Shown piece after piece: positions 1 to 7,104 of a stretch of 30,907 nucleotides of DNA. Origin of the DNA: Lachnospiraceae bacterium UBA7160 (GTDB lineage Bacteria; Bacillota; Clostridia; Lachnospirales; Lachnospiraceae); the NCBI GenBank assembly GCA_002491565.1, contig DKWE01000123.1, positions 1 to 30,907 on the forward strand. Direction: 5' to 3'. How positions within the stretch are numbered: position 1 is the stretch's first letter; the number at the start of each line of letters is the position of its first letter. The position numbers and the translations under genes are program-made. Under the pieces are notes generated by a model. The model saw only the letters and a list, made by a program, of their open reading frames with translations, was not told where the DNA came from and did not search any database.

Positions 1-95
1 CACACATACCTCTACCCTAACCCCTCTCATAATCCCCATAAAATTGCACCTTCCTGCCATCCTCCTCCCAAATCTGCAGCAGCCTTATTTCAGGC

Positions 96-159
96 AAAAA
101 AATACTGGGGCAGCCTTCCTTCTAACAGATTCTTCTGCCAGTTGAAAAGCTGCCCCAGT
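96..159 (-). terminator. Terminator-like hairpin downstream of the recombinases
   Basis: Perfect 11-bp inverted repeat (ACTGGGGCAGC at 104-114 and its complement at 149-159) with a 34-nt loop. On the minus strand it is followed by a T-rich run (complement of 96-102). It lies about 230 nt past the stop of the first recombinase and probably ends that transcript. The long loop makes it less canonical than the other terminators in the window. Confidence 0.6.
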
Positions 160-392
160 GGGTCATGCGCCTTCGCCGTATTGTTTCAATCACAGATTTC
201 AGACTTAGATATGAATGTCCGCGCCAAGTGCATATCCATAGTTCCGCTTCTTTACATCCTCAAGCACAAGCTTTGAGAGCGTATATAGCTTCCGGACTTC
301 CTGCTCCGCAAAGCCTGCAAACTGCCCTGGTAGTTTCGTACATACTACTTGAAAACACCCGGACAGGCAGCAGCTTGTCTGAACTGCCGTAC

Positions 393-2453
393 TTACTTTT
401 GTTTCTCCATATCTTCCTCCTTCTTCCCCCTCCTGCGCTTTTTTCGCCGGTAAGTGACGCTCTTCCCATTGACCTTCCAGATCTCATCCAGAAATTCCAC
501 CATACCGTCCTCCCTGCATCTGCGGAAGCCGAGAAAACTGCCAAGGGTCCGGCTGTTTCCGGTACTGATCAGTCTCACTCCAAAGGTGGTAAGGTACTCC
601 ACCGTATCACCATATACCTTACCGTTTTTGATGAAGGCTGCGTACATGCCTCGCTCGAACCGCAGATAATCCGGCGCCTGCGCAAGTTTCCCGGGCGTCG
701 CCTCCACACGTCCGGCGTTTACCGCGCTGCGGACGCCTGTTCTGGCCTTCCCGTACCTGTCCCGAAACAGGCTGCCCTCTACATCGCGCCCATTGACGTT
801 CATCTTCAGCCCGGCAGGGTTCTTCTCCGGCAGCTGCATGAGACACTGCAAAAAGAAATCATAATTTTGCTTCATGACTGTCATCTGGTTTTGCTCCAGT
901 TCCAGTGCTGCGCGTTCCATCTTGTAGTTCTCCACCTGATTTTTCAGATCTCTGACGAGGTCTGTATATTTTTCCAGCGCAGCGTCTCTTATGGGTGCAG
1001 CCTGCAGGGATACAGCTGTCTGATAATCCTGCTCCAGCTCCTTTATCTGGCTGTCTAACAGCTCCATGCGCGGAATTGAGCAGCTGTTTTTTGCCAATCG
1101 TCTCCTGGCCTCCTCACAGACGTTTCTGAATTCTTCGGCAAGCCAGGACCGCTCTCCCCGGATGCTGTAATCCTGCTTTAAGGTGTAAAGCAGTTCCATA
1201 AAGCTCTGTTCCAGAGCGCATTCCTGAATTACTCTGGAGGAGCAGGCTGAAACTGGGTTGGGATGCGCTCCCCGTGGAGCAGGTATGCTCTTTTCTCCCC
1301 GCTTCCTCCTGCATCGCCACACCGGATACTGGAAGCTGTATGCTTCTGTCTCCGTTCCCGGATCAAAGTCCTTGCTGCGCTCGTCCGAATAGCCTGTAGC
1401 GTTCCCATAGTAGGTCAGGCGGAAGAAGCCGCATCCGCACTCCCTGCCATCTATTGTCTCCCCGCAAATCAGATTCACAAATGGAGAAACTGCATTTCCC
1501 CGCTTTTCCGTTGGCAGCTTTTTCTCCCTCCTGCTTCCGAGAATCAGCTGTGCTTTGTCCCAGGTAAATCGGTCAATAATACCTGCATGGTGATCTTTCA
1601 CGTAGTATTTGGGAGCTTCCCCGTTGTTGATGCTGGCTTTGTGCGTCAGGAAATCCTTGGTAATTGTCTTCTGCATCTCTAGATCGCCCACGTACTTTTC
1701 ATTTCGCAGGATATCCAGAACCGAATCTGCCCTCCAGATATTACCGTTGACTGTGCGCATTCCTGATTCATTCGCCAGACGTGCAATCCGGTTAGCGGAA
1801 TACCCGCTGGTGTATTTTTCAAAGATGAAACGGACAATCTGTGCCTGTTTCTCATTAATGACCCACGCGCCATTCTCTCCTTTATCATAGCCAATCATCC
1901 GGTTCAGGTTAATCTGCGGCTTGCCGGACTGGAAGTTTTTCTGGAAGGTCCAGCGGATATTGTCAGACAAGGAACGGGATTCGTCCTGGGCCAGTGCGGA
2001 AAGGATGGTCAAAATCAGTTCTCCGGTAGCATTCAGCGTGTCAATATTCTCCTTTTCAAATACGATTCCCACAGGTGGTGAAAGCTGCCGCAGCTGTCTC
2101 ACACAGTCCAATGTATCGATCGTATTGCGTGCAAAACGGGAGATGCTCTTCGTCATAATGTAGTCGATTTTGCCCGCCTTCGCGTCTTCGATCATGCGAT
2201 TGAATTCTTTCCGATGGATGCGGTTTGTACCGGAGCGGGCCTCATCTGCATAGATTCCCGCAAAACTCCAACCTGGTCTGCTCTGTATGATTTTGAAATA
2301 AAACGCTCTCTGGTTGGTATACGAGGTCTGCTGGCTTTCATCTCCGGTAGAAACACGGCAGTATGCTGCTACGCGCAAATCTTTCTGCTTCTTGAACTGA
2401 TCACCACCCTGCACGGAGCGCCGGGTAGCTGGTATTACATCTACTACGTACAT
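393..2453 (-). CDS. Large serine recombinase (resolvase/invertase N-terminal domain), first of a tandem pair
   Basis: About 686 residues. The N-terminal serine-recombinase catalytic domain is clear: a YCRVST motif with the nucleophile near Ser35, and a SISRFARN motif near residue 105. The central recombinase domain (IGYDKGENGAW, then FIEKY/ANRIARLANESG-like helices) is followed by a cysteine-rich segment (LICGETIDGRECGCG) resembling the zinc ribbon, and a long Glu/Gln/Lys-rich, probably coiled-coil, C-terminal part. The family cuts and rejoins DNA at short att sites through a Ser-phosphodiester. I prefer the second ATG (2453) because GAGGAG sits 7 nt upstream of it but only 1 nt from the ATG at 2459. 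It lies 172 nt downstream of the second recombinase on the same strand, suggesting cotranscription. The catalytic motifs look intact. The target and any cargo cannot be told from this window. Confidence 0.9.
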   Translation of the reverse strand: MYVVDVIPATRRSVQGGDQFKKQKDLRVAAYCRVSTGDESQQTSYTNQRAFYFKIIQSRPGWSFAGIYADEARSGTNRIHRKEFNRMIEDAKAGKIDYIMTKSISRFARNTIDTLDCVRQLRQLSPPVGIVFEKENIDTLNATGELILTILSALAQDESRSLSDNIRWTFQKNFQSGKPQINLNRMIGYDKGENGAWVINEKQAQIVRFIFEKYTSGYSANRIARLANESGMRTVNGNIWRADSVLDILRNEKYVGDLEMQKTITKDFLTHKASINNGEAPKYYVKDHHAGIIDRFTWDKAQLILGSRREKKLPTEKRGNAVSPFVNLICGETIDGRECGCGFFRLTYYGNATGYSDERSKDFDPGTETEAYSFQYPVWRCRRKRGEKSIPAPRGAHPNPVSACSSRVIQECALEQSFMELLYTLKQDYSIRGERSWLAEEFRNVCEEARRRLAKNSCSIPRMELLDSQIKELEQDYQTAVSLQAAPIRDAALEKYTDLVRDLKNQVENYKMERAALELEQNQMTVMKQNYDFFLQCLMQLPEKNPAGLKMNVNGRDVEGSLFRDRYGKARTGVRSAVNAGRVEATPGKLAQAPDYLRFERGMYAAFIKNGKVYGDTVEYLTTFGVRLISTGNSRTLGSFLGFRRCREDGMVEFLDEIWKVNGKSVTYRRKKRRRGKKEEDMEKQK

Positions 2454-2625
2454 ATTCATTCTCCTCTTAAATACTGTATGTCATGGATACCAGGGTAAAA
2501 GGTCTAAAGTGTACATCTGCCGGAGGTACTGAGAAAACAAAGTGTGCTGCGGAAACACAAAACAATCCGCCTGGTATCTCTGAATCACAGTCATTTTATC
2601 ATTTGTAAAATGCCAATCTCTCTAA

Positions 2626-4563
2626 CTAGTTCTTCCTGTATCTGCTGCGCATCCGCTGACCGTCAAAATATTCTGCCGTATTGCGGCTATCTTCCACATT
2701 ACTATATAGTTCTACCTCTGTCCTGGTATCGTCAAACCAGTGTACGGTATAATGCAGCGGATCATGGATTGTGATGGAAAGCACAAAAGCCTTTGCAAAA
2801 GCGTCGGTCATACCATTGAGGAGTTCTACCGTGCCATCCTTGCCGGCGGACAGTCCTTTCATCCAGGCGATTGCCTGTTCCCTGCACTCATGATCCGCTT
2901 CAAGTTCCTCCCAGTAGCCCTCCATATAGTCCATTCGCCCGGCCCGTTTCCTCTCCTCTTCTTTGGCAATCTTCAGGTTTTCGTTTTCTTCTGCGATCTG
3001 GACTCTCAGAATTTCACACTGTGTCTCTGCGGCCTTGTCACCTCCCGGCAGCTCCTGGTTCAGCTCCATTGCGCTTTTCCAGGATGTCAGCAGCCGTATA
3101 TGCTCTCCCGCCCGTTCTGCCGCAGCCTGGGCATCCAGCAGCTGCCGCTTCAGAAATGCACGGTCACGCTCTATGAAATCTCCTCTCTGGATATGTTCCA
3201 GCCTGCCTACCATCTGCTCTACAAAGGAAGCGGCTGAGTCAGTCAGTATCGCGCTTCCCTCATACCTTCCACTCATGATATCCGCTACATTTACATCATC
3301 CATGACAGGCACTGTAAGCAGGCGGAAACGCTCCACAATCGCTTTGCGAACCACGCGGATGATCTGCTCCTCATAGACCTTTTTGCTCAGGCAGAGCCGT
3401 TTGCCATTATCCCGCGTCGTGGAGGGACAGAACCAGATCGGACGCTTCTGTGTATTCCGGACATGATAGAAGCGTCCGCAGCTGCTGCAGATCAGCCTTC
3501 CCGAAAAGGCATGCGCGCGGCGGACACAGCTCCTCGCTTCCATTTGACCCTCCCATATCTTTTTCACCTCTGCGAAAAGTTCCTGACTGATAATTGCAGG
3601 ATGATGGTTTTTTACAAAGTATTGTGTTACCTCTCCCTTATTCCTCTTCGATCTATGGGTAAGATAGTCCTCGGTGTAGGTTTTTTGCACCAGTACATCC
3701 CCCGCATACCGCTCGTTCCGAATCATGCTATTGATCTGTTCGTCCGTCCAGCCTTCATCAATCTGGCTGTACAGCTGTCCCTTTGCCGCGCATTCCATCC
3801 GCTTTCTGGTATAGCTGCTCGTCATCCTCGGGATATGCCTGCGGTTCAATTCTCTGGCGATCTCCTTACAGGAAACACCACCTGCCACCTGTTCAAAAAT
3901 CCAGCGCACCACCTCCGCTTCCTCCGGCACGATTTCCACCGCTCTGCAGCAGTAACCGCTCTCTGCCGTAAGCTTTTCTCCTGTAAAACGATAGCCGTAT
4001 ATTGCCTGGTTCGGCACATCTCCCCTCGGAAACCGTTTCTCATTTCCCCAGCGGATATTCGCGGAAATGGAACGGCTCTCTTCCTGCGCAATTGCAGCCA
4101 ATGTTGTCAAAATAAAAATGCTGGTCGGATCAGCGGTATCCAGCCCCTCCTTCTCAAACAGAATCGTTACACCGGATTCTCTGAGAACATTCAGAGCTTC
4201 CATAAAATCCTTTGTATTCCGCGCAAACCTGGAAATGGATTTGCAGATGATTCTGTTGATCTTCCCTTCTTTGCAGTGGCGCAGAATGCGGTTGAAACCA
4301 GTCCGCTTCTCATGCGCAGTGCCACTGATTCCGTAATCTGAGTACACGCCGGCGGATATCCACTCCGCATTCTGCTTTAGAAGACGCTGAAAGTACTTTT
4401 CCTGCGTCTCGTAGGAATTTTCCTGGTCGGTCCGGTCTGTGGACACCCGGATATACGCCGCAACCTTCTGTCTGCCTCCTCTGGCCTCAGGCCTGTTAAA
4501 ATTCTCTGCGGAAAAAAATTCCCCGGTATGTACGCTCATGGTATGCTGTGTCAGGTTTTGCAT
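2626..4563 (-). CDS. Large serine recombinase, second of a tandem pair
   Basis: 645 residues. The serine-recombinase domain carries YIRVST with the nucleophile near Ser41 and KSISRFARNT. A recombinase domain follows (IYGYRF, ELNRRHIPRM, MIRNERYAGDVLVQK). A well-formed zinc ribbon has LICSSCGRFYHVRN, then WFCPS and a fourth cysteine in KRLCLSKK. The C-terminal half is helical and charged, consistent with the coiled coil of large serine integrases. The ATG is preceded by AGGAGG about 10 nt upstream. The first 13 nt overlap the end of a small upstream ORF, so translation may be coupled. The two recombinases share the architecture and motifs such as KTxTxDYLTHxxxxNxGExxxYxVKxHHxxII but are clearly diverged, so this is an old pair rather than a recent duplication. 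Confidence 0.92.
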   Translation of the reverse strand: MQNLTQHTMSVHTGEFFSAENFNRPEARGGRQKVAAYIRVSTDRTDQENSYETQEKYFQRLLKQNAEWISAGVYSDYGISGTAHEKRTGFNRILRHCKEGKINRIICKSISRFARNTKDFMEALNVLRESGVTILFEKEGLDTADPTSIFILTTLAAIAQEESRSISANIRWGNEKRFPRGDVPNQAIYGYRFTGEKLTAESGYCCRAVEIVPEEAEVVRWIFEQVAGGVSCKEIARELNRRHIPRMTSSYTRKRMECAAKGQLYSQIDEGWTDEQINSMIRNERYAGDVLVQKTYTEDYLTHRSKRNKGEVTQYFVKNHHPAIISQELFAEVKKIWEGQMEARSCVRRAHAFSGRLICSSCGRFYHVRNTQKRPIWFCPSTTRDNGKRLCLSKKVYEEQIIRVVRKAIVERFRLLTVPVMDDVNVADIMSGRYEGSAILTDSAASFVEQMVGRLEHIQRGDFIERDRAFLKRQLLDAQAAAERAGEHIRLLTSWKSAMELNQELPGGDKAAETQCEILRVQIAEENENLKIAKEEERKRAGRMDYMEGYWEELEADHECREQAIAWMKGLSAGKDGTVELLNGMTDAFAKAFVLSITIHDPLHYTVHWFDDTRTEVELYSNVEDSRNTAEYFDGQRMRSRYRKN

Positions 4564-4760
4564 ACTACCTCACTCCTCCTTTCTCTCCCGCCTTCCGGAT
4601 AGCTGATACCATGCTGCTCCCGTGCGGTATGGTCATATTCGCTCAACTTTGCGAATATATCAAGTCCCTTCTGAGGTAATCCGCCGATGTCCCTTTCCAA
4701 TTTATACAGCAGCAGCATGACACTGCCTCGCACATTCCCTGTCCTGCGACGTGTTTTCAT
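4551..4760 (-). CDS. Small ORF overlapping the second recombinase, function unknown
   Basis: 69 codons from the ATG at 4760 (an in-frame TTG at 4775 is an alternative). I do not recognise a family. The N-terminus is basic (MKTRRRTGNVRG), followed by one amphipathic stretch (VMLLLYKLERDI) and a polar C-terminal half. It has no clear membrane segment or metal-binding motif. The upstream Shine-Dalgarno sequence is weak. Its stop overlaps the start of the recombinase by 13 nt on the same strand, the usual sign of a coupled operon and the main reason for calling it real. It could be a recombination accessory factor or the C-terminal remnant of a truncated gene at the element boundary. Confidence 0.45.
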   Translation of the reverse strand: MKTRRRTGNVRGSVMLLLYKLERDIGGLPQKGLDIFAKLSEYDHTAREQHGISYPEGGRERRSEVVCKT

Positions 4761-4889
4761 GCCGCCCGCACGCAAATTCCAATATCAGCTGTTTTGAAGT
4801 GTACTGAAAAACATGCTGTTATTCGAAGCCGACAGCGCCGTGAACAGGTGCCCTCTCTGCAGCGCCAACCATCCTTGCAGGGAAGCAGT

Positions 4890-4912
4890 ATCGTTTGTTT
4901 GCACGAAACGAT
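4890..4912. other. Short inverted repeat in the gap upstream of the recombinases
   Basis: ATCGTTT and AAACGAT separated by 9 nt. It lies between the small ORF (starting 4760) and the terminator at 4937. It could be an operator or chance; no protein partner is evident. The rest of 4776-4936 shows nothing recognisable. Confidence 0.2.
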
Positions 4913-4936
4913 CACAGGAAGCAAAATTTACTGCAC

Positions 4937-4966
4937 AAAAAAGGAGCCAGGCAAAAACCTGACTCC
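4937..4966 (-). terminator. Rho-independent terminator of the multidrug-export-family gene
   Basis: A 9-bp stem (GGAGYCAGG with its complement, one G-T pair) and 6-nt loop, followed on the minus strand by TTTTTT. It ends 35 nt past the stop of the gene at 5002-5484. Confidence 0.75.
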
Positions 4967-5001
4967 CATAGATCATGATACCAGGGGCAAAGAGGATTCG
5001 T

Positions 5002-5484
5002 TTATCCGAACACCGCCCCGACTGCCCCGAGCAGCCCTGCACTTGCAGCGCCCATGATGACCCCGGCCAATACAACGCCAAGGAGGACAGCAATTACACT
5101 CGACTTAAAGTCCATATCCAGCAGGCTGGCTGCAAGCGTCCCGGTCCATGCTCCAGTCCCTGGCAGCGGAATGCCGACGAAAAGCATCAGCGCGACAAAC
5201 AGACCACGCCCTGCCTTTTCCTGCAGCTTCTTCCCGCCCTTTTCTCCCTTCTCCAGACAGAAGGTAAAGAAGCCACCAATAACCGGCTTATCCTTCCCCC
5301 AGAGCAGTACCTTCCGCGCAAACAGATAAATGATTGGTACGGGGAGCATGTTGCCGATGATCGCAATCATGTACGACGGAAGCAGCGGCAGATGAAACCC
5401 AACCGCATACGGAATCGCGCCCCGCAGCTCAATCAGCGGGACCATAGAAACAAGAAACACAATCAGATAATGATTCATAGCCAT
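5002..5484 (-). CDS. Small multidrug-export family integral membrane protein (COG2426/PF06695-like)
   Basis: 160 residues, almost entirely hydrophobic, with about four membrane segments. Recognisable family features are the N-terminal VSMVPLIELRGAIPYAVG stretch, the IGNMLPVPIIYLFARK segment and the GIPLPGTGAWTGTLAASLL loop. The family is annotated as putative small multidrug export proteins on weak functional evidence, so the substrate should be treated as unknown. The ATG has a GGAGA ribosome binding site. It is a single-gene transcript: its own -10 box and a structured leader lie upstream and a terminator follows the stop. Confidence 0.85.
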   Translation of the reverse strand: MAMNHYLIVFLVSMVPLIELRGAIPYAVGFHLPLLPSYMIAIIGNMLPVPIIYLFARKVLLWGKDKPVIGGFFTFCLEKGEKGGKKLQEKAGRGLFVALMLFVGIPLPGTGAWTGTLAASLLDMDFKSSVIAVLLGVVLAGVIMGAASAGLLGAVGAVFG

Positions 5485-5505
5485 TCTCCTAATCTGTTAT
5501 TCTGT

Positions 5506-5551
5506 CGGGATGCACCGCACCTTGCTCCGCCCTCCTGCAAGGCAGCACCCG
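5506..5551 (-). other. Structured leader hairpin upstream of the export-family gene
   Basis: On the minus strand CGGGTGC, CCTTGC, an 11-nt loop, GCAAGG and GCATCCCG form a two-part stem with an internal loop and one bulge. It lies in the 5' leader 22 nt before the start codon at 5484 and has no T-run, so it is not a simple terminator. I could not match it to guanidine, fluoride or other riboswitch consensus sequences I know. Confidence 0.4.
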
Positions 5552-5617
5552 GTTCACTTCCCTCAATCTCATGTTTATGTTCATCCGGATACTAAAATAC
5601 CCGGACACATTGTTTTC

Positions 5618-5640
5618 ATTATACAGGAAAGCTATACTTG
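5618..5640 (-). promoter_or_regulatory. Probable promoter of the export-family gene
   Basis: A perfect TATAAT -10 box on the minus strand (complement of 5618-5623). The best -35 at 17-bp spacing is only TGTTCA (complement of 5641-5646). The implied leader is about 130 nt. Confidence 0.45.
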
Positions 5641-5667
5641 TGAACAGCCAAAAATTCTTAATTTTTC

Positions 5668-6204
5668 TCAAATAACATATTCCATCTGCACATCAAACGG
5701 CTCATTCTCCGCCAGCCTCTGATTTATCTCAACCGCTTCTATACAGCCAAAACTCCGGTATGCCGCCTGGCTTTCTCTGGAGGAATGCGCTGAGATATAG
5801 AGCTTTTTCGCTCCTGCTTCCCGCGCCGCATCGCAGGCCAGCCTGAAAAGTGTTCTCCCGATCCCTCTGTTCCGGAATGGTTCTGACACATAGAGCAGAT
5901 GAAGATCCATATACTGGCTGTTGCTACCGAAAAGCCCGCCGGAAAGCATACAGAATCCGATCACCTCACTATCACAAAAAGCTCCGTAAGCAACGCCGCT
6001 ATGTGCAGTTTCCTGCAAAATCAGCCGTGCCTGTTCCCGGCATTCCTCCTGATCCCAGTGTTCCACAAACGCATGCGGCACCAGACGGTACTTCCCGGCG
6101 ATCTTTCGCCAGCATTCCTTTACCTCCTGGTATCTTATAAAGTTATCCAGGGAATTTTCACAAAAATTGTCTTTCGTCAATCTTTTGTAGCTGATTGTCT
6201 CCAT
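5668..6204 (-). CDS. GNAT-family N-acetyltransferase
   Basis: 178 residues. The acetyl-CoA-binding motif A is clear: a hydrophobic strand (DLHLLYVSEPF) leading into RNRGIGRTLFRLA near residue 112, where the Q/RxxGxG/A signature is RNRGIG. A C-terminal AYRSFGC motif is the usual end of the fold. The N-terminal 50 residues, including CWRKIAGKYRLVPHAFVEHW, are less typical and probably form the substrate side. The start has an AAAGGAG ribosome binding site. The family transfers acetyl from acetyl-CoA to amines; the substrate here is unknown. It is divergent from the kinase gene at 6313. Confidence 0.85.
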   Translation of the reverse strand: METISYKRLTKDNFCENSLDNFIRYQEVKECWRKIAGKYRLVPHAFVEHWDQEECREQARLILQETAHSGVAYGAFCDSEVIGFCMLSGGLFGSNSQYMDLHLLYVSEPFRNRGIGRTLFRLACDAAREAGAKKLYISAHSSRESQAAYRSFGCIEAVEINQRLAENEPFDVQMEYVI

Positions 6205-6225
6205 TCTTCTCTCCTTTATTCTTCA

Positions 6226-6254
6226 TTGACAAGCTTCCCGTTTTTTTCTATACT
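6226..6254 (+). promoter_or_regulatory. Sigma-A promoter of the shikimate-kinase-like gene
   Basis: TTGACA (6226-6231), exactly 17 bp, TATACT (6249-6254). The start codon follows about 59 nt downstream of the -10 box. Confidence 0.8.
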
Positions 6255-6312
6255 GAACGTTAGCTTACGACAGCTTCCATATTTCGCTTCATGACACAGG
6301 AGGTCTATGATT

Positions 6313-6831
6313 ATGAATTCACACAAAAACATTACCCTGATTGGTATGCCCGGGGCCGGAAAAAGTACCGTCGGAATTGTACTCGCAAAAGTCCTTGGCT
6401 ATGATTTTATTGACTCTGATTTACTGATCCAAAAATCGGAGAAGAAACTGCTGTGGCAGATCATGCGCGATGTCGGAAATGACGGCTTCAATCAGATCGA
6501 GGAACGCGTCAACTCCCAAATCCAGGCAGAGCATTCCGTCATCTCTCCAGGGGGAAGTGTCATCTACGGTCCAAAGGCGATGGCTCATCTTCGCGAAATC
6601 AGCACAGTCATTTATCTGAAGGTTGACTGCCAGACGCTCCGCCGCCGGCTCGGAGACCTGAAAAAACGCGGCGTCGTCCTGAAACCCGGCCAGACACTTG
6701 AGAATCTGTACGCGGAACGCACACCACTCTACGAGCGCTATGCGCATCTTACTATTGATGTAAGCCGCACCGATGTTGCAGGAGCTGTCGCGCTGGTCGA
6801 GCAGGCCATCCAGCCAGGCAGCTTTGACTGA
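6313..6831 (+). CDS. Shikimate-kinase-like P-loop kinase with altered substrate motifs
   Basis: 172 residues, the usual length of AroK/AroL. The Walker A motif is GMPGAGKST at residues 11-19 and the IDSD acidic pair is at 33-36. The RTPLYERYA segment near 136 holds the expected C-terminal arginine, and a lid-like KKRG lies near 117-120. Two substrate-binding signatures differ from shikimate kinases: FRxxE reads FNQIE (residues 59-63), so the carboxylate-binding arginine is Asn, and the GGG motif reads PGGS (79-82). The fold is safe but shikimate as substrate is doubtful. No other aro gene is nearby. The second ATG (6313) is chosen because AGGAGG lies 9 nt upstream of it and only 3 nt from the ATG at 6307. 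It has its own sigma-A promoter. Confidence 0.8.
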   Translation: MNSHKNITLIGMPGAGKSTVGIVLAKVLGYDFIDSDLLIQKSEKKLLWQIMRDVGNDGFNQIEERVNSQIQAEHSVISPGGSVIYGPKAMAHLREISTVIYLKVDCQTLRRRLGDLKKRGVVLKPGQTLENLYAERTPLYERYAHLTIDVSRTDVAGAVALVEQAIQPGSFD

Positions 6832-6926
6832 TATCAACGCCGCAGATGGCAAACGACGATGCCGCCGCATCGCCTCACCCGGACATCTTGTCGATGAAGC
6901 ATCACACTGCGCGGCTTTACATGGTA

Positions 6927-7054
6927 GTTACAGTTCAGCCACAGACAGGAGCTGCGTAGCAAGCGGGGCGCTGTGTGCCAGTGGCACACGTTTAGCGCCG
7001 ACCGAAGCGGCAGCGCAGACCTGCGGCTTGCATGGCACCCGGCTGAACTGTAAC
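6927..7054. repeat. Structured palindromic intergenic element, copy A
   Basis: Perfect 14-bp outer inverted repeat (GTTACAGTTCAGCC at 6927-6940, complement at 7041-7054) enclosing nested stems. These include GTGTGCC-AGT-GGCACAC inside GCGCT/AGCGC, and GCAAGC/GCTTGC. It lies between the 3' ends of convergent genes (kinase at 6831, MATE at 7105). A related end sequence (GYTACAGTTYAGCC) occurs at about 12194-12213, so it belongs to a dispersed family. No coding ORF is supported here, and nothing else is seen between 6832 and 7104. Confidence 0.6.
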
Positions 7055-7104
7055 ACATGGTATGAATCAGGCAGAATGCCAGGTTCATGGGGTGTTGCAA
7101 ACTT

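Noticed and set aside
1..62. Start of a minus-strand gene running off the left edge
   Set aside because: A short open frame with a possible ribosome binding site exists (ATG at 37-39), but about 13 codons are too few to support a call.
5485..5640. Guanidine or fluoride riboswitch in the leader
   Set aside because: The conserved bases of those classes that I know are not found; left as an unclassified structured leader.
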